A stretch of 64,000 nt of DNA from Alphaproteobacteria bacterium (GTDB lineage Bacteria > Pseudomonadota > Alphaproteobacteria > Rhizobiales > Xanthobacteraceae), in NCBI GenBank assembly GCA_037200445.1, contig JBBCGH010000001.1:4709162-4773161 (forward strand), written 5' to 3'. A program made the position numbers and the translations under genes. Under the pieces are notes generated by a model. The model was not told the DNA's origin, searched no databases, and saw only the letters and a list, made by a program, of their open reading frames with translations. Of this stretch, positions 27,820 to 36,172 are shown one piece after another; position 1 is the stretch's first letter; each line of letters starts with the position of its first letter.

Positions 27820-28782
27820 ATGCTGCGCACCCTGATTGCTGCTCTTGTCTTGACGCCGCTCGCTTTCGCTCCGGCATCCGCGCAGGACTGGCCCACGCGC
27901 ACCATCAACGTGATCGTGCCGCTCGGCGCCGGTAGCGCGAGCGACATCCTTGCGCGCGTGGTGATGGACCAGGTTGGCAAGCAGGTCGGACAGGCCGCCG
28001 TCGTGGAAAATCGGCCCGGCGCAGGCGGCACCATCGGCGCCAGCATGGTGGCGAAGGCCGCATCCGACGGATACACGGTTCTGGTCTATGGTGCGCTCGC
28101 GAGCGCCGCCGCGCTGCACGAGAAGCTCCCCTACGACTCGGTCAACGATCTGATCCCGGTCGCTTCGCTCGGGCAGCAGATCCTGGTGGTCATCTCGTCG
28201 CCCGGCAAAGGCTACAAGACGCTTGCCGACTTGATCGCCGCCGCGAAGGCAAAGCCCGGCGCACTCAACTATTCGAGCGCGGGCGTCGGCTCCTCCTCCC
28301 ACATGGGCGCGGAGCGGCTGCGCGCCAGCGTCGGCTTCGAGGCGCAGCACATTCCGTTCAAGGGCGCGGCCGAAGCAGTGACCGACGTGATCGCCGGGCG
28401 CTCGGATTTCAGCGTGCAGCTTCCCGCAACGACGCTGCCGTTGCTCAAGGACGGCAAGCTCACCGCGCTCGCGGTGAGCGCGGCGAAGCGATCGAGCATG
28501 TTTCCCGATGTGCCGACGACGATCGAGGCCGGCCTGCCGCCGAGCTCGGTCTATCCGTTCTATTCGGGCGTCTATCTGCCGGCGAACACGCCGAAGCCGA
28601 TCGTCGACCGGCTGACGAGCGAGATCGCGAAGGCGCTGCAGGCCGACGAGGTGAAGGCGCGCCTCGCGCAGCTCGGCGTCGAACCGATTCCGATGACGCA
28701 GGCGGAATTCGCGCAATTCACCAGGGACGACATCGCGGCGAACGCCGCGCTGGTGAAAGCCGCGAAAATCCCGACGCAGTAG
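27820..28782 (+). CDS. Tripartite tricarboxylate transporter (TctC/Bug) substrate-binding protein
   Basis: The 320-residue product has a signal peptide (MLRTLIAALVLTPLAFAPASAQ) and the Bug-family core (WPTRTINVIVPLGAGSASDILARVV; VVENRPGAGGTIGA; GDFS-type motif AGRSDFSVQL). It should capture a small organic anion in the periplasm. No TctA/TctB membrane genes are nearby, so it is an orphan binding protein, as is frequent for this family in proteobacteria. The ATG follows a GGAGG ribosome-binding site. Confidence 0.9.
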   Translation: MLRTLIAALVLTPLAFAPASAQDWPTRTINVIVPLGAGSASDILARVVMDQVGKQVGQAAVVENRPGAGGTIGASMVAKAASDGYTVLVYGALASAAALHEKLPYDSVNDLIPVASLGQQILVVISSPGKGYKTLADLIAAAKAKPGALNYSSAGVGSSSHMGAERLRASVGFEAQHIPFKGAAEAVTDVIAGRSDFSVQLPATTLPLLKDGKLTALAVSAAKRSSMFPDVPTTIEAGLPPSSVYPFYSGVYLPANTPKPIVDRLTSEIAKALQADEVKARLAQLGVEPIPMTQAEFAQFTRDDIAANAALVKAAKIPTQ

Positions 28783-28854
28783 CGCGCGGCTGATTCGACG
28801 CGCCTCGCGCGGCGTGGCACATCAGGCGTCTCGGCGCCCTGAAGGAGACGACGC

Positions 28855-29526
28855 GTGACCCTGCGCATCTACGGCATCGCCCGCACCCGCGCGTTCCGCG
28901 CGCTCTGGATCGCCGAAGAGCTTGGCCTCTCTTACGAGCACTTGCCGATCGAGATCGGCGACGCGGGCGCCGGCTCACCTGAGTTTCGCAAGATCAATCC
29001 GAACGGCCGGCTGCCCTTCATCGAGGACGACGGCTTCGTGCTGTTCGAGTCGCTCGCGATCACGTTCTATCTCGCGAAGAAGCATTCGAACGGCGAGCTC
29101 TATCCTGGCTTGCTCGAAGCCGAGGCGCGGGCCTGGCAATGGAGCTTCTGGGCGATCGCGGAGGTCGATCGCGGCGTCAACATCTGGTCGCTCCACGCGG
29201 TACGGCTGCCGGAGGCCGAGCGCGATGCCGCGAAGCGCGAGGAGGCGCTCAAGGTGATCGCAAAGCCGTTCCGGATCCTCGATGCCGCGGTCGCGCAACA
29301 GCCTTACCTGCTCGGCGATGCGTTCACGATCGCGGACCTCAATGTTGCGTCCGTGATCAGCCGCGCTGTCGACATGGACCTCTCCGCCGTACCGAATCTG
29401 AAAACATGGCTCACCCGCTGCCTCGGCCGGCCTGCGGCGCAGAAGGTGCTCGCGCTCAAGGCCAAGGCCGATCGCGAAACCCCGGCCGATGTCACGCGGC
29501 ACATCGCGCGCATCAACCGGCTCTGA
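28855..29526 (+). CDS. Glutathione S-transferase family protein
   Basis: The 223-residue product has a thioredoxin-fold N-terminal domain (LRIYGIARTRAFRALWIAEELGL; INPNGRLPFIEDDGFVLFESLAI, with the cis-Pro and Glu-Ser glutathione-binding residues) and a helical C-terminal domain (LLGDAFTIADLNVAS). GTG start with GGAG upstream. The substrate cannot be inferred. Confidence 0.9.
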   Translation: MTLRIYGIARTRAFRALWIAEELGLSYEHLPIEIGDAGAGSPEFRKINPNGRLPFIEDDGFVLFESLAITFYLAKKHSNGELYPGLLEAEARAWQWSFWAIAEVDRGVNIWSLHAVRLPEAERDAAKREEALKVIAKPFRILDAAVAQQPYLLGDAFTIADLNVASVISRAVDMDLSAVPNLKTWLTRCLGRPAAQKVLALKAKADRETPADVTRHIARINRL

Positions 29527-29594
29527 GCATCCCGCCGCCCCGCGCCCGCGGCTGATTCGCCCGATAAACCAGCACATTGCCTAATTTTTCACAC

Positions 29595-29611
29595 TGCACA
29601 ATAACTTTGCA
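29595..29611. promoter_or_regulatory. NtrC-like binding site
   Basis: TGCAC-N7-TTGCA matches the NtrC dyad TGCAC-N7-GTGCA with one mismatch. It lies about 105-120 bp upstream of the sigma-54 promoter element, the usual enhancer distance. Confidence 0.5.
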
Positions 29612-29716
29612 TTTCGTGACTCGAAATGCGGCGCTGAGCAGCAGCCCGCACTGCCCGCGGAATCGGCACGCACCGTTTCGCATTGATTGCGCAGCGTTAT
29701 TTCCGCGCCGGCGACT

Positions 29717-29732
29717 TGGCACGCCGCTTGTA
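29717..29732 (+). promoter_or_regulatory. Sigma-54 promoter of the nitrite assimilation operon
   Basis: TGGCACG-CCGC-TTGTA closely matches the -24/-12 consensus TGGCACG-N4-TTGCA, with the invariant GG at 29718-29719 and one substitution (GT for GC) at -12. Transcription would start near 29743 and give a leader of about 145 nt before the ATG at 29888. Confidence 0.7.
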
Positions 29733-29770
29733 AAGAGAGAACCGATCGGCGGCTCCTTCGGGTGACGCCA

Positions 29771-29790
29771 TTGGTCCAACGACGGGCCGA
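29771..29790 (+). promoter_or_regulatory. ANTAR-type hairpin in the operon leader (candidate NasT target)
   Basis: A 7-bp stem (UUGGUCC with GGGCCGA, including G-U pairs) closes a six-base loop AACGAC. ANTAR proteins recognise hexaloops with A at position 1 and G at position 4, as here. An alternative pairing of ACCGAU-C-GGCG (29741-29751) with CGCCAUUGGU (29766-29775) would exclude this hairpin. Known targets have two such hairpins; I see only one clear one. Confidence 0.45.
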
Positions 29791-29801
29791 CAAGCAACGC
29801 C

Positions 29802-29853
29802 GCCGCTCCTTTGCGACGCGCATCGCGCGCGCCCTTTGGGCTGCGGCTTTTTT
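29802..29853 (+). terminator. Leader terminator (attenuator) before the nitrite channel gene
   Basis: GCCGC (29802-29806) can pair with GCGGC (29843-29847), enclosing a GCCC-TTT-GGGC hairpin (29831-29841). Six T (29848-29853) follow immediately. The structure lies between the sigma-54 promoter and the first gene, so it would stop transcription unless prevented. Confidence 0.6.
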
Positions 29854-29887
29854 GTTGGCCTCACATGCAAGCCAGGAGCGCGAGACA

Positions 29888-30718
29888 ATGGACTACACAA
29901 AGCCAGCCGACGTCGTGGCTTCGATGATTGCGGCCAGCAAGCAGAAGCTGAACCTCGAGCCACGCGATCTTCTGATCCGCGGCGCGCTATCCGGAGCGCT
30001 GCTCGCCACCGCGACCAGCTTTGCGTTCGGAGCCGCACTCTCCACCGGCCAGCCGCTGGTCGGTGCGCTGATCTTTCCCGTCGGCCTCGTGATGATCGTG
30101 CTGCTCGGCCTCGAGCTGGTGACCGGCAGCTTCGCGCTGCTGCCGCTCGCCCGGCTCGAACAGAGCTCTGGCTCGGGCCCGATCCTGGCGAACTGGGCCT
30201 GGGTTTTCCTCGGCAATCTGCTCGGCAGCATCGCATACGGCGTGCTGCTCGCGATCGCGCTCACCAGCTTCGGCAAGGTCGAGCCGGCAGGCGTCGCGGC
30301 GCGCATCGTGGCGACCGCGGAGGCCAAAACCATCGCCTACGCGGCGCTCGGCACCGCCGGCATGATCACGGTGTTCGTCAAAGCGGTGCTGTGCAACTGG
30401 CTCGTCTGCATGGGCGTGGTGCTGGCGATGACGACGAGCTCGACCATCGGCAAGATCGCCGCCGCATGGTTGCCGATCAGCGTGTTCTTCGCGCAAGGCT
30501 TCGAGCATACGGTCGTCAACATGTTCGTCATCCCGACCGGAATGCTGATGGGCGCGAAGGTCACCGTCGCGGACTGGTGGCTGTGGAATCAGATCCCCGT
30601 CACGCTGGGCAACATCGTCGGCGGTTTCGTGTTCACCGGTCTTGCGCTTTATCTCACGCACAAGCCCGCGAGCCCGAAGCCCGCGCCGCTCGCCGTCCCC
30701 ATGCAGCCGGCCGAATAG
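29888..30718 (+). CDS. Formate/nitrite transporter family channel (NirC-like)
   Basis: The 276-residue integral membrane protein has about six helices and FNT family features (LIRGALSGALLATATSFAFG; GLELVTGSFALLPLA; CNWLVCMGVVLA; GFEHTVVNMFVIPTGML; NIVGGFVF). Family members conduct formate or nitrite through pentameric channels. Its position ahead of a nitrite reductase and behind a nitrogen-type promoter makes nitrite the likely substrate. The ATG at 29888 follows AGGAG. An in-frame extension upstream would run through the leader terminator and is rejected. Confidence 0.9.
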   Translation: MDYTKPADVVASMIAASKQKLNLEPRDLLIRGALSGALLATATSFAFGAALSTGQPLVGALIFPVGLVMIVLLGLELVTGSFALLPLARLEQSSGSGPILANWAWVFLGNLLGSIAYGVLLAIALTSFGKVEPAGVAARIVATAEAKTIAYAALGTAGMITVFVKAVLCNWLVCMGVVLAMTTSSTIGKIAAAWLPISVFFAQGFEHTVVNMFVIPTGMLMGAKVTVADWWLWNQIPVTLGNIVGGFVFTGLALYLTHKPASPKPAPLAVPMQPAE

Positions 30719-30740
30719 GCCGGCCGGCAGGACATGACCC

Positions 30741-32552
30741 ATGACGGAGTTACCGGGAACGGGCGGTGAGTTCACCGCCGAGCAGCGGCGTTATCTCGAA
30801 GGCTTTGCGTCCGGCGTGCTGGTCGGACGCCAGGCGCGCAATACGGGCCAGGCCGTCAACATCGCCGCCGGAGCGCCAACCACCGCCGCGAAGACGGAGG
30901 CCGAACCTGCCGGTCCCGACGCCGCCGCCATCAAGGCGCAAGATCGCACTGTCAAGGAAGGCAAGAAGCTCAGCGATCAGGAAAAATTCAAGCGCGAGCT
31001 TCATCCCTTCGACGGCTACGAGACGCTGAAGGCGCAAGCCGGGCAGAACGAAGCGCCGAAGCCGCCGGACAATTTCCGCTGGCGCTACTACGGCCTCTTT
31101 TACGTCGCGCCGGCGCAGAACTCCTACATGTGCCGGCTGCGGTTGCCGAACGGCATACTTAAGCACTGGCAATTCGCCGGGCTTGCGGATCTCGCCGAAC
31201 GCTACGGCGGCGGCTATTCGCATGTCACCACGCGCGCGAACCTCCAGATCCGCGAGATCGAGCCGAAGAGCGCGGTCGCGATGGTCGAGGCGATCCAGGA
31301 CCTCGGTCTTTGCTCGCGCGGCTCAGGCGCCGACAACATCCGCAATGTGACCGGATCGCCGACTGCCGGCATCGACGCGCAGGAACTGATCGACACGCGC
31401 CCTTACGCGCGCGAGTGGCACTTCCACATCCTCAACGATCGCTCGCTTTACGGCCTGCCGCGCAAATTCAACGTGGGCTTCGATGGCGCCGGCATTGTCC
31501 CGGTGCTGGAGGATACCAACGACATCGGCTTCCAGGCCGTCGAAGTGAAGGATGGCTTCGGCGCGGAAACCGGAGTGTGGTTCCGTCTGATGCTCGGTGG
31601 CATCACCGGGCACAAGGATTTCGCTCACGAAACCGGCGTCATCGTGACGCCTGCCGACGCGACAAAGATCGCCGACGCGGTCGTGCGCGTCTTCATCGAC
31701 CATGGCGATCGCACCAACCGCACCAAGGCGCGGCTGAAATACGTTCTCGATCGGCTGGGCATGGAGAAATTCCTCGCGCTCGTCGAGGAGAAGCTCGGCG
31801 CGAAACTCGTGCGGGTGCCCGCCGACGCGATGAAGGCCCGCCCCGCCTTCGATCGCGCCGCACACATCGGCGTGCATGCGCAGAAACAGACGGGCCTGAA
31901 CTGGATCGGGCTGGTGCTGCCGGTCGGAAAGCTGACGGCCGGGCAGATGCGCGGCATCGCGAAGATCGCAGGAGATCTCGGCGACGGCGATATTCGCCTG
32001 ACCGTTTGGCAGAACCTGCTGATCTCGGGTGTGCCCGACGACAGGGTCGCGCTGGCGGAAGCCGCGATCGAGGCGCTCGGGCTCTCCACCAAGGCGACTT
32101 CGATCCGCGCGGGTCTTGTCGCCTGTACCGGCAACATCGGCTGCAAGTTCGCCGCTTCCGACACCAAGGGACACGCCGAGGACATCGCGCGCTGGTGCGA
32201 GTCGCGCGTCGAACTCGACGGGCCGATCAACATTCATCTCACAGGCTGCCATCACTCGTGCGCACAACACTACATCGGCGACATCGGCTTGCTGGCCTGC
32301 AGGGTCTCGACTTCGGACGAAGGCGACACCGTCGAGGGCTATCACATCCTGGTCGGCGGCGGTTTCGGGCCGGACGCGACGCTCGCACGCGAGATCTACA
32401 AGGACGTGAAGGCAGAGGAGGCGCCGCGCACCGTCGAGCGGATCCTCAAAGGCTATCTGGCGCATCGCGAGGCGAATGAAACCTTCCTCGCCTTCAGCAA
32501 GCGGAGTGAGGCCGGCGCACTGACGGCGATGTTCGACGAGGTAGCGGAATGA
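30741..32552 (+). CDS. nirA: NirA-type assimilatory nitrite reductase (siroheme, [4Fe-4S])
   Basis: The 603-residue product belongs to the nitrite/sulfite reductase hemoprotein family, with the duplicated substrate-binding halves. The [4Fe-4S]-siroheme ligands are C462, C468, C503 and C507 (ACTGNIGCKFA; TGCHHSCAQH). It reduces nitrite to ammonium with six electrons in the cytoplasm. The N-terminal ~110 residues are extra and begin with FTAEQRRYLEGFASGVLVG, a segment resembling the N-terminal helix of CysJ and shared by the two flavoproteins of this cluster. It overlaps the next gene by 4 bp (ATGA). Sulfite as alternative substrate cannot be excluded, but the adjacent channel and regulation favour nitrite. 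Confidence 0.88.
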   Translation: MTELPGTGGEFTAEQRRYLEGFASGVLVGRQARNTGQAVNIAAGAPTTAAKTEAEPAGPDAAAIKAQDRTVKEGKKLSDQEKFKRELHPFDGYETLKAQAGQNEAPKPPDNFRWRYYGLFYVAPAQNSYMCRLRLPNGILKHWQFAGLADLAERYGGGYSHVTTRANLQIREIEPKSAVAMVEAIQDLGLCSRGSGADNIRNVTGSPTAGIDAQELIDTRPYAREWHFHILNDRSLYGLPRKFNVGFDGAGIVPVLEDTNDIGFQAVEVKDGFGAETGVWFRLMLGGITGHKDFAHETGVIVTPADATKIADAVVRVFIDHGDRTNRTKARLKYVLDRLGMEKFLALVEEKLGAKLVRVPADAMKARPAFDRAAHIGVHAQKQTGLNWIGLVLPVGKLTAGQMRGIAKIAGDLGDGDIRLTVWQNLLISGVPDDRVALAEAAIEALGLSTKATSIRAGLVACTGNIGCKFAASDTKGHAEDIARWCESRVELDGPINIHLTGCHHSCAQHYIGDIGLLACRVSTSDEGDTVEGYHILVGGGFGPDATLAREIYKDVKAEEAPRTVERILKGYLAHREANETFLAFSKRSEAGALTAMFDEVAE

Positions 32553-34171
32553 GCCAGACTCTTCCGCCGCCGATCCCGCAGTTGCTGCCTGACAGCGCAC
32601 CGTTCACCGCAGAGCAGCGCGCGTGGCTGAACGGTTTCTTCGCGGGCTACCTCGGCCTTGGCGACGGCGTAACAGCGCTTTCGCCGGAGGAAGGCGCCGC
32701 CTTGATGGCGGGCGTGCCGCCTGTCGCGAAGGGACCGCTTGACGACGGCGACGATGGCGAAGCGCCCTGGCACGACCAGACAATTGCGTTGCCGGAGCGA
32801 ATGACGCTCGCGGAAGGCCGCCCATTGCGCCGGCGCATGATGGCCGCGATGGCGCAGCAGGACTGCGGCCAGTGCGGATACAATTGCGAGGACTATTCCA
32901 ACCTCATCGTCACGAAGAAGGAAGAGCGGCTGAACCTCTGTGTGCCGGGCGGCAAGGACACCGCCCGCATGCTCAAGTCACTCTTCGAAGAGGTCAGCAA
33001 GGCCCCCGCGAAACCCATCTCTCCGGCCGCACCCGAGCCACGTGCGCTCCCGGCGACCACCGTCATCACGCGCGACAATCCCGCGACCGCGACCTTCTTC
33101 TCGCGCACGCGGCTCAATCGTACCGGCTCCGAGAAGGAGACCTGGCACATCGAGATCGACCTTGCAGGTACCGCCGTCGACTACACGGTCGGCGACTCCT
33201 TCGGTCTCTTTCCCATCAACGATCCCGCGCTGGTCGAGGCCGTCCTTCGTGCACTCGATGCGCCGCCGGACTTCCCGATCGGCGGGCGCACCTTGCGCGA
33301 CGTGCTGACCGACGGCGTGTCGCTCGCACCCGCGCCGGACATGCTGTTCCAGCTCTACTCGTATCTCACCGGCGGCGCGCGGCGGCAGAAGGCAAAGGCG
33401 CTGGCGGCGGGCGAAGACCCGGACGCCGACGCAGCCACGCTCGACGTGCTTGCCGCGATCGAGAAATTCCCCGGCATCCGCCCCGACCCCGAAGCCTTCA
33501 TCGAGGCGCTCGATCCCCTGCAGCCGCGGCTCTATTCGATCGCCTCCTCGCCGAAGACCAATCCCGGCCGCGTCGCGCTCACCGTCGACAGCGTGCGTTA
33601 CAAGGTCGGCAAGCGCGAGCGCCTTGGCGTTGCCTCCACGTTCCTCGGCGCGCGCATCCGCGAGAACGCCCCGATCAAATGCTATGTGCAGAAGGCGCAT
33701 GCCTTCGGCCTGCCCGCCGACCCGGCGACGCCGATCATCATGATCGGCCCCGGCACCGGCGTTGCGCCGTTCCGCGCCTTCCTGCACGAGCGCATGGCGA
33801 CCAAGGCGAAAGGCCGCAACTGGCTGTTCTTCGGACACCAGCGCTCGGCGTTCGATTTCTTCTACGAAGACGAGTTCGCCGGCATGAAGGCGAAGGGCGT
33901 GCTCACGCGCCTCTCGCTCGCCTGGTCGCGCGACGGCGAGCAGAAGTTCTACGTGCAGGACCGCATGCGCGAGGTCGGCCGCGATCTGTGGTCCTGGCTC
34001 ACCGATGGCGCGCATGTGTACGTTTGCGGCGACGCCAAGCGCATGGCGAAGGATGTCGAGCGCGCGCTGGTCGACATCGTGGCGCAGCACGGCGCGCGCA
34101 GCGCGGATCAAGCCATCGCATTCGTCGCGGAGCTGAAGAAGGCAGGCCGCTATCAGCAGGATGTCTATTGA
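32549..34171 (+). CDS. CysJ-like NADPH flavoprotein with [4Fe-4S] module instead of flavodoxin
   Basis: The 540-residue product has three parts: an N-terminal helix FTAEQRAWLNGFFAGYLG; a small Fe-S domain with C106, C109, C113 and C131 (DCGQCGYNC ... NLCVPGG), the PF04060-type pattern; and a ferredoxin-reductase unit with FAD motif RLYSIASS and NADPH motifs GPGTGVAPFRAFL and YVCGDAKRMAKDV, ending YQQDVY like CysJ. The flavodoxin (FMN) domain of CysJ is absent. Translationally coupled to nirA, it is the likely electron donor to that enzyme: NADPH to FAD to [4Fe-4S] to siroheme centre (inferred). It is often annotated simply as sulfite reductase alpha subunit. Confidence 0.85.
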   Translation: MSQTLPPPIPQLLPDSAPFTAEQRAWLNGFFAGYLGLGDGVTALSPEEGAALMAGVPPVAKGPLDDGDDGEAPWHDQTIALPERMTLAEGRPLRRRMMAAMAQQDCGQCGYNCEDYSNLIVTKKEERLNLCVPGGKDTARMLKSLFEEVSKAPAKPISPAAPEPRALPATTVITRDNPATATFFSRTRLNRTGSEKETWHIEIDLAGTAVDYTVGDSFGLFPINDPALVEAVLRALDAPPDFPIGGRTLRDVLTDGVSLAPAPDMLFQLYSYLTGGARRQKAKALAAGEDPDADAATLDVLAAIEKFPGIRPDPEAFIEALDPLQPRLYSIASSPKTNPGRVALTVDSVRYKVGKRERLGVASTFLGARIRENAPIKCYVQKAHAFGLPADPATPIIMIGPGTGVAPFRAFLHERMATKAKGRNWLFFGHQRSAFDFFYEDEFAGMKAKGVLTRLSLAWSRDGEQKFYVQDRMREVGRDLWSWLTDGAHVYVCGDAKRMAKDVERALVDIVAQHGARSADQAIAFVAELKKAGRYQQDVY

Positions 34172-34358
34172 GACATGCGGATGTCGCACAATGCCCAAAA
34201 AACGGTCAGGCTGGCTTCTGCCGTCGACCAGATTTTTGGAAGAGAAACGGCTCACGCCGGCCTCTCCGCGGAACAATCTTCTTATTTTTGGCCAACTATT
34301 GCCCTCGAAAAGAAAATAATTTCATCAGGTCCGCAGGCCCCCACCTGGAGCACGGACC

Positions 34359-34481
34359 ATGTCGACAACAACAAACTCGCCAAAGACACCCCGTTTCTCG
34401 CTCGACATCTGGGCGGTGTCCGCCGCCGTCCTCTTCATCATCCTCGTCGTCGCGGGCGTCTTTCCGCACGTCTCCTGGTGA
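34359..34481 (+). CDS. Very small single-helix membrane protein (40 residues)
   Basis: An ATG at 34359 opens a 40-codon frame ending TGA at 34481. It encodes a polar head (MSTTTNSPKTPRFSLD), one hydrophobic helix (AVSAAVLFIILVVAGV) and the end FPHVSW. It stops 6 bp before the YeiH-family gene. A second tiny membrane protein with a similar end follows that gene. The preceding 187 bp contains no gene and is AT-rich around 34280-34325, so a promoter is likely there. I do not recognise a family; a subunit or stabiliser of the transporter is a guess. Confidence 0.65.
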   Translation: MSTTTNSPKTPRFSLDIWAVSAAVLFIILVVAGVFPHVSW

Positions 34482-34487
34482 CACGCG

Positions 34488-35984
34488 ATGTCAGTCACCT
34501 CGGAAACCGCGCGCTGGCCCGCCCCACGGCGCGCAGACAATGTGGAGACCTCCCCGCTGATCAGCGAGGACTGGCTCTCTGTCGTCATCGGCCTCTTCAT
34601 CTTCGTGCTGGCGCTCGCCGCAATCGCGAACGTCGATCTGATCGGCTGGGTGGTGACCACGTCGGTGTGGACCGACGCCAGCAAGGCACTCGGCCCGGTC
34701 TCGAAATCCTATGGCTCGCTCGGCGGGGTCGGCGCCCTGATCGCGACGTATCTCTCGTTGCTGGTGGTGCTGAGCGGCGCCGCTGTCGCGCTCAAGAGCG
34801 ACGTGAAGAAATTCGCGCTGGCCTTCACGGCCGTGTTCTGGATCGCCTATGCGAGCTGGATCGTCGGCAGCTTTGCGAACTTCGCCGCCGTGACGCCCGC
34901 GGAGCAACAGAAGTTCGGCGTCTCGTGGTCGCTCAAACTCACCAACGAGGGCGGCTACATCTTCGCGCTGCTCGCGGGACTGATCATCGCGAATTTCCTG
35001 CCGCGCTTCGCCGAAGCCATCAAGGACGCGGTGCGGCCCGAGCTCTACATCAAGGTCGCGATCGTGATCCTCGGCGGCTTCTTCGCCGTCACGGCTGCCG
35101 GGAAGCTCAATCTCGCAAGCTCGCTGCTGCTGCGCGGCGTCGCGGCAATCATCGAGGCCTACCTCATCTATTGGGCGGTCGTTTACTACGTGGCGCGGCG
35201 CTGGTTCGGCTTCAACCGCGAATGGGCGGCACCACTCGCCTCCGGCATCTCGATCTGCGGCGTGTCCGCCGCGATTGCGACCGGCGGCGCGATCCGCGCG
35301 CGGCCGATCATCCCGGTACTGGTGTCGTCGCTGGTCGTCGTCTTCGCGGTCGTCGAGGTGCTGATCCTGCCGTTTCTGGCGCAGGCCTTCCTGTCGCACG
35401 AGCCGCTGGTGGCAGGCGCGTGGATGGGACTCGCGGTGAAGACCGACGGCGCGGCGGTGGCCGCGGGCGGCATCACCGAGTCGCTCATCCTCGCGCAGAA
35501 CGCCGCGGAGGGCGTGAAGTATCAGCCCGGCTGGATCCTCGGCACCACCGCGACGATCAAGGTGTTCATCGACATCTTCATCGGCATCTGGGCCTTCGTG
35601 CTCGGCTACGTGTGGACCAATCACATCGACAAAAACACGAGCGACAAGGCGAAGGCTTCCGAGATCTGGCAGCGCTTTCCGAAATTCATTCTCGGCTTCG
35701 TGGTGACGTTCCTGGTCGGACTCTACCTCGCGCTCGGCACACCGGCGGACGTCGCCGCCAAGGTTCCCGCCGCCATCGGCGAAGCCAACACGTTCCGGGT
35801 GATCTTTTTCATCCTGACGTTCTTTTCGATCGGCGTTCTCTCGAACTTCAAGAAGCTTTGGCAGGAGGGCATCGGAAAACTGGCAGCCGTATACGTCGTG
35901 AGCCTGTTCGGGTTCGTGATCTGGGTCGGCCTCCTCATCTCGTGGCTCTTCTTCAGCGGCGTGAAGCCGCCGCTCGCAAGCTGA
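34488..35984 (+). CDS. YeiH/UPF0324-family membrane protein (putative sulfate exporter family)
   Basis: The 498-residue protein has about 11-13 membrane helices and the family core (ASSLLLRGVAAIIEAYLIYW; SGISICGVSAAIATGGAIRAR; MGLAVKTDGAAVAAGGI; FFILTFFSIGVLSNFKKL). The family is often annotated as putative sulfate exporter without proof. Its setting ahead of cysJ, cysI and cysG suggests transport of sulfite, sulfate or a related sulfur anion. It is flanked at 6 bp and 21 bp by two tiny single-helix membrane proteins. Confidence 0.85.
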   Translation: MSVTSETARWPAPRRADNVETSPLISEDWLSVVIGLFIFVLALAAIANVDLIGWVVTTSVWTDASKALGPVSKSYGSLGGVGALIATYLSLLVVLSGAAVALKSDVKKFALAFTAVFWIAYASWIVGSFANFAAVTPAEQQKFGVSWSLKLTNEGGYIFALLAGLIIANFLPRFAEAIKDAVRPELYIKVAIVILGGFFAVTAAGKLNLASSLLLRGVAAIIEAYLIYWAVVYYVARRWFGFNREWAAPLASGISICGVSAAIATGGAIRARPIIPVLVSSLVVVFAVVEVLILPFLAQAFLSHEPLVAGAWMGLAVKTDGAAVAAGGITESLILAQNAAEGVKYQPGWILGTTATIKVFIDIFIGIWAFVLGYVWTNHIDKNTSDKAKASEIWQRFPKFILGFVVTFLVGLYLALGTPADVAAKVPAAIGEANTFRVIFFILTFFSIGVLSNFKKLWQEGIGKLAAVYVVSLFGFVIWVGLLISWLFFSGVKPPLAS

Positions 35985-36005
35985 CAAGCAGACAAGGGGC
36001 TGATC

Positions 36006-36161
36006 ATGTCACAACCCGATTTCGCCCAAGAACTGCGCAAGGCGGAGGCTGATCCTTGGCTTCCGATCGAAAGCAAGCTCGTCGGCTGGAGTCTCGGTAT
36101 TGGAGCCGGACTCCTCCTCGTGCTCGCGATCGTCAACCATCTCTTCCCCGTATCGGTCTGA
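36006..36161 (+). CDS. Second tiny single-helix membrane protein (51 residues)
   Basis: An ATG at 36006 opens a 51-codon frame (MSQPDFAQELRKAEADPWLP, then a helix LVGWSLGIGAGLLLVLAIV and the end HLFPVSV). It sits 21 bp after the YeiH-family gene and 11 bp before cysJ. Both tiny proteins put one helix near the C-terminus and end in FPxVS or FPVS, suggesting relatedness or a common partner. No known family recognised. Confidence 0.65.
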   Translation: MSQPDFAQELRKAEADPWLPIESKLVGWSLGIGAGLLLVLAIVNHLFPVSV

Positions 36162-36172
36162 GGGCGCGCATC

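Noticed and set aside
27820-28782. Complete tripartite tricarboxylate transporter
   Set aside because: Only the binding protein is present; neighbouring genes are a repeat protein and a glutathione transferase, with no TctA or TctB.
29687-29887. N-terminal extension of the nitrite channel gene upstream of 29888
   Set aside because: The extension would translate the sigma-54 promoter, ANTAR hairpin and terminator; the ATG at 29888 has a proper AGGAG and starts a normal FNT protein.
31323-32600. A 425-codon minus-strand frame opposite nirA
   Set aside because: Antisense to a gene with all siroheme and Fe-S ligands; no family resemblance of its own.
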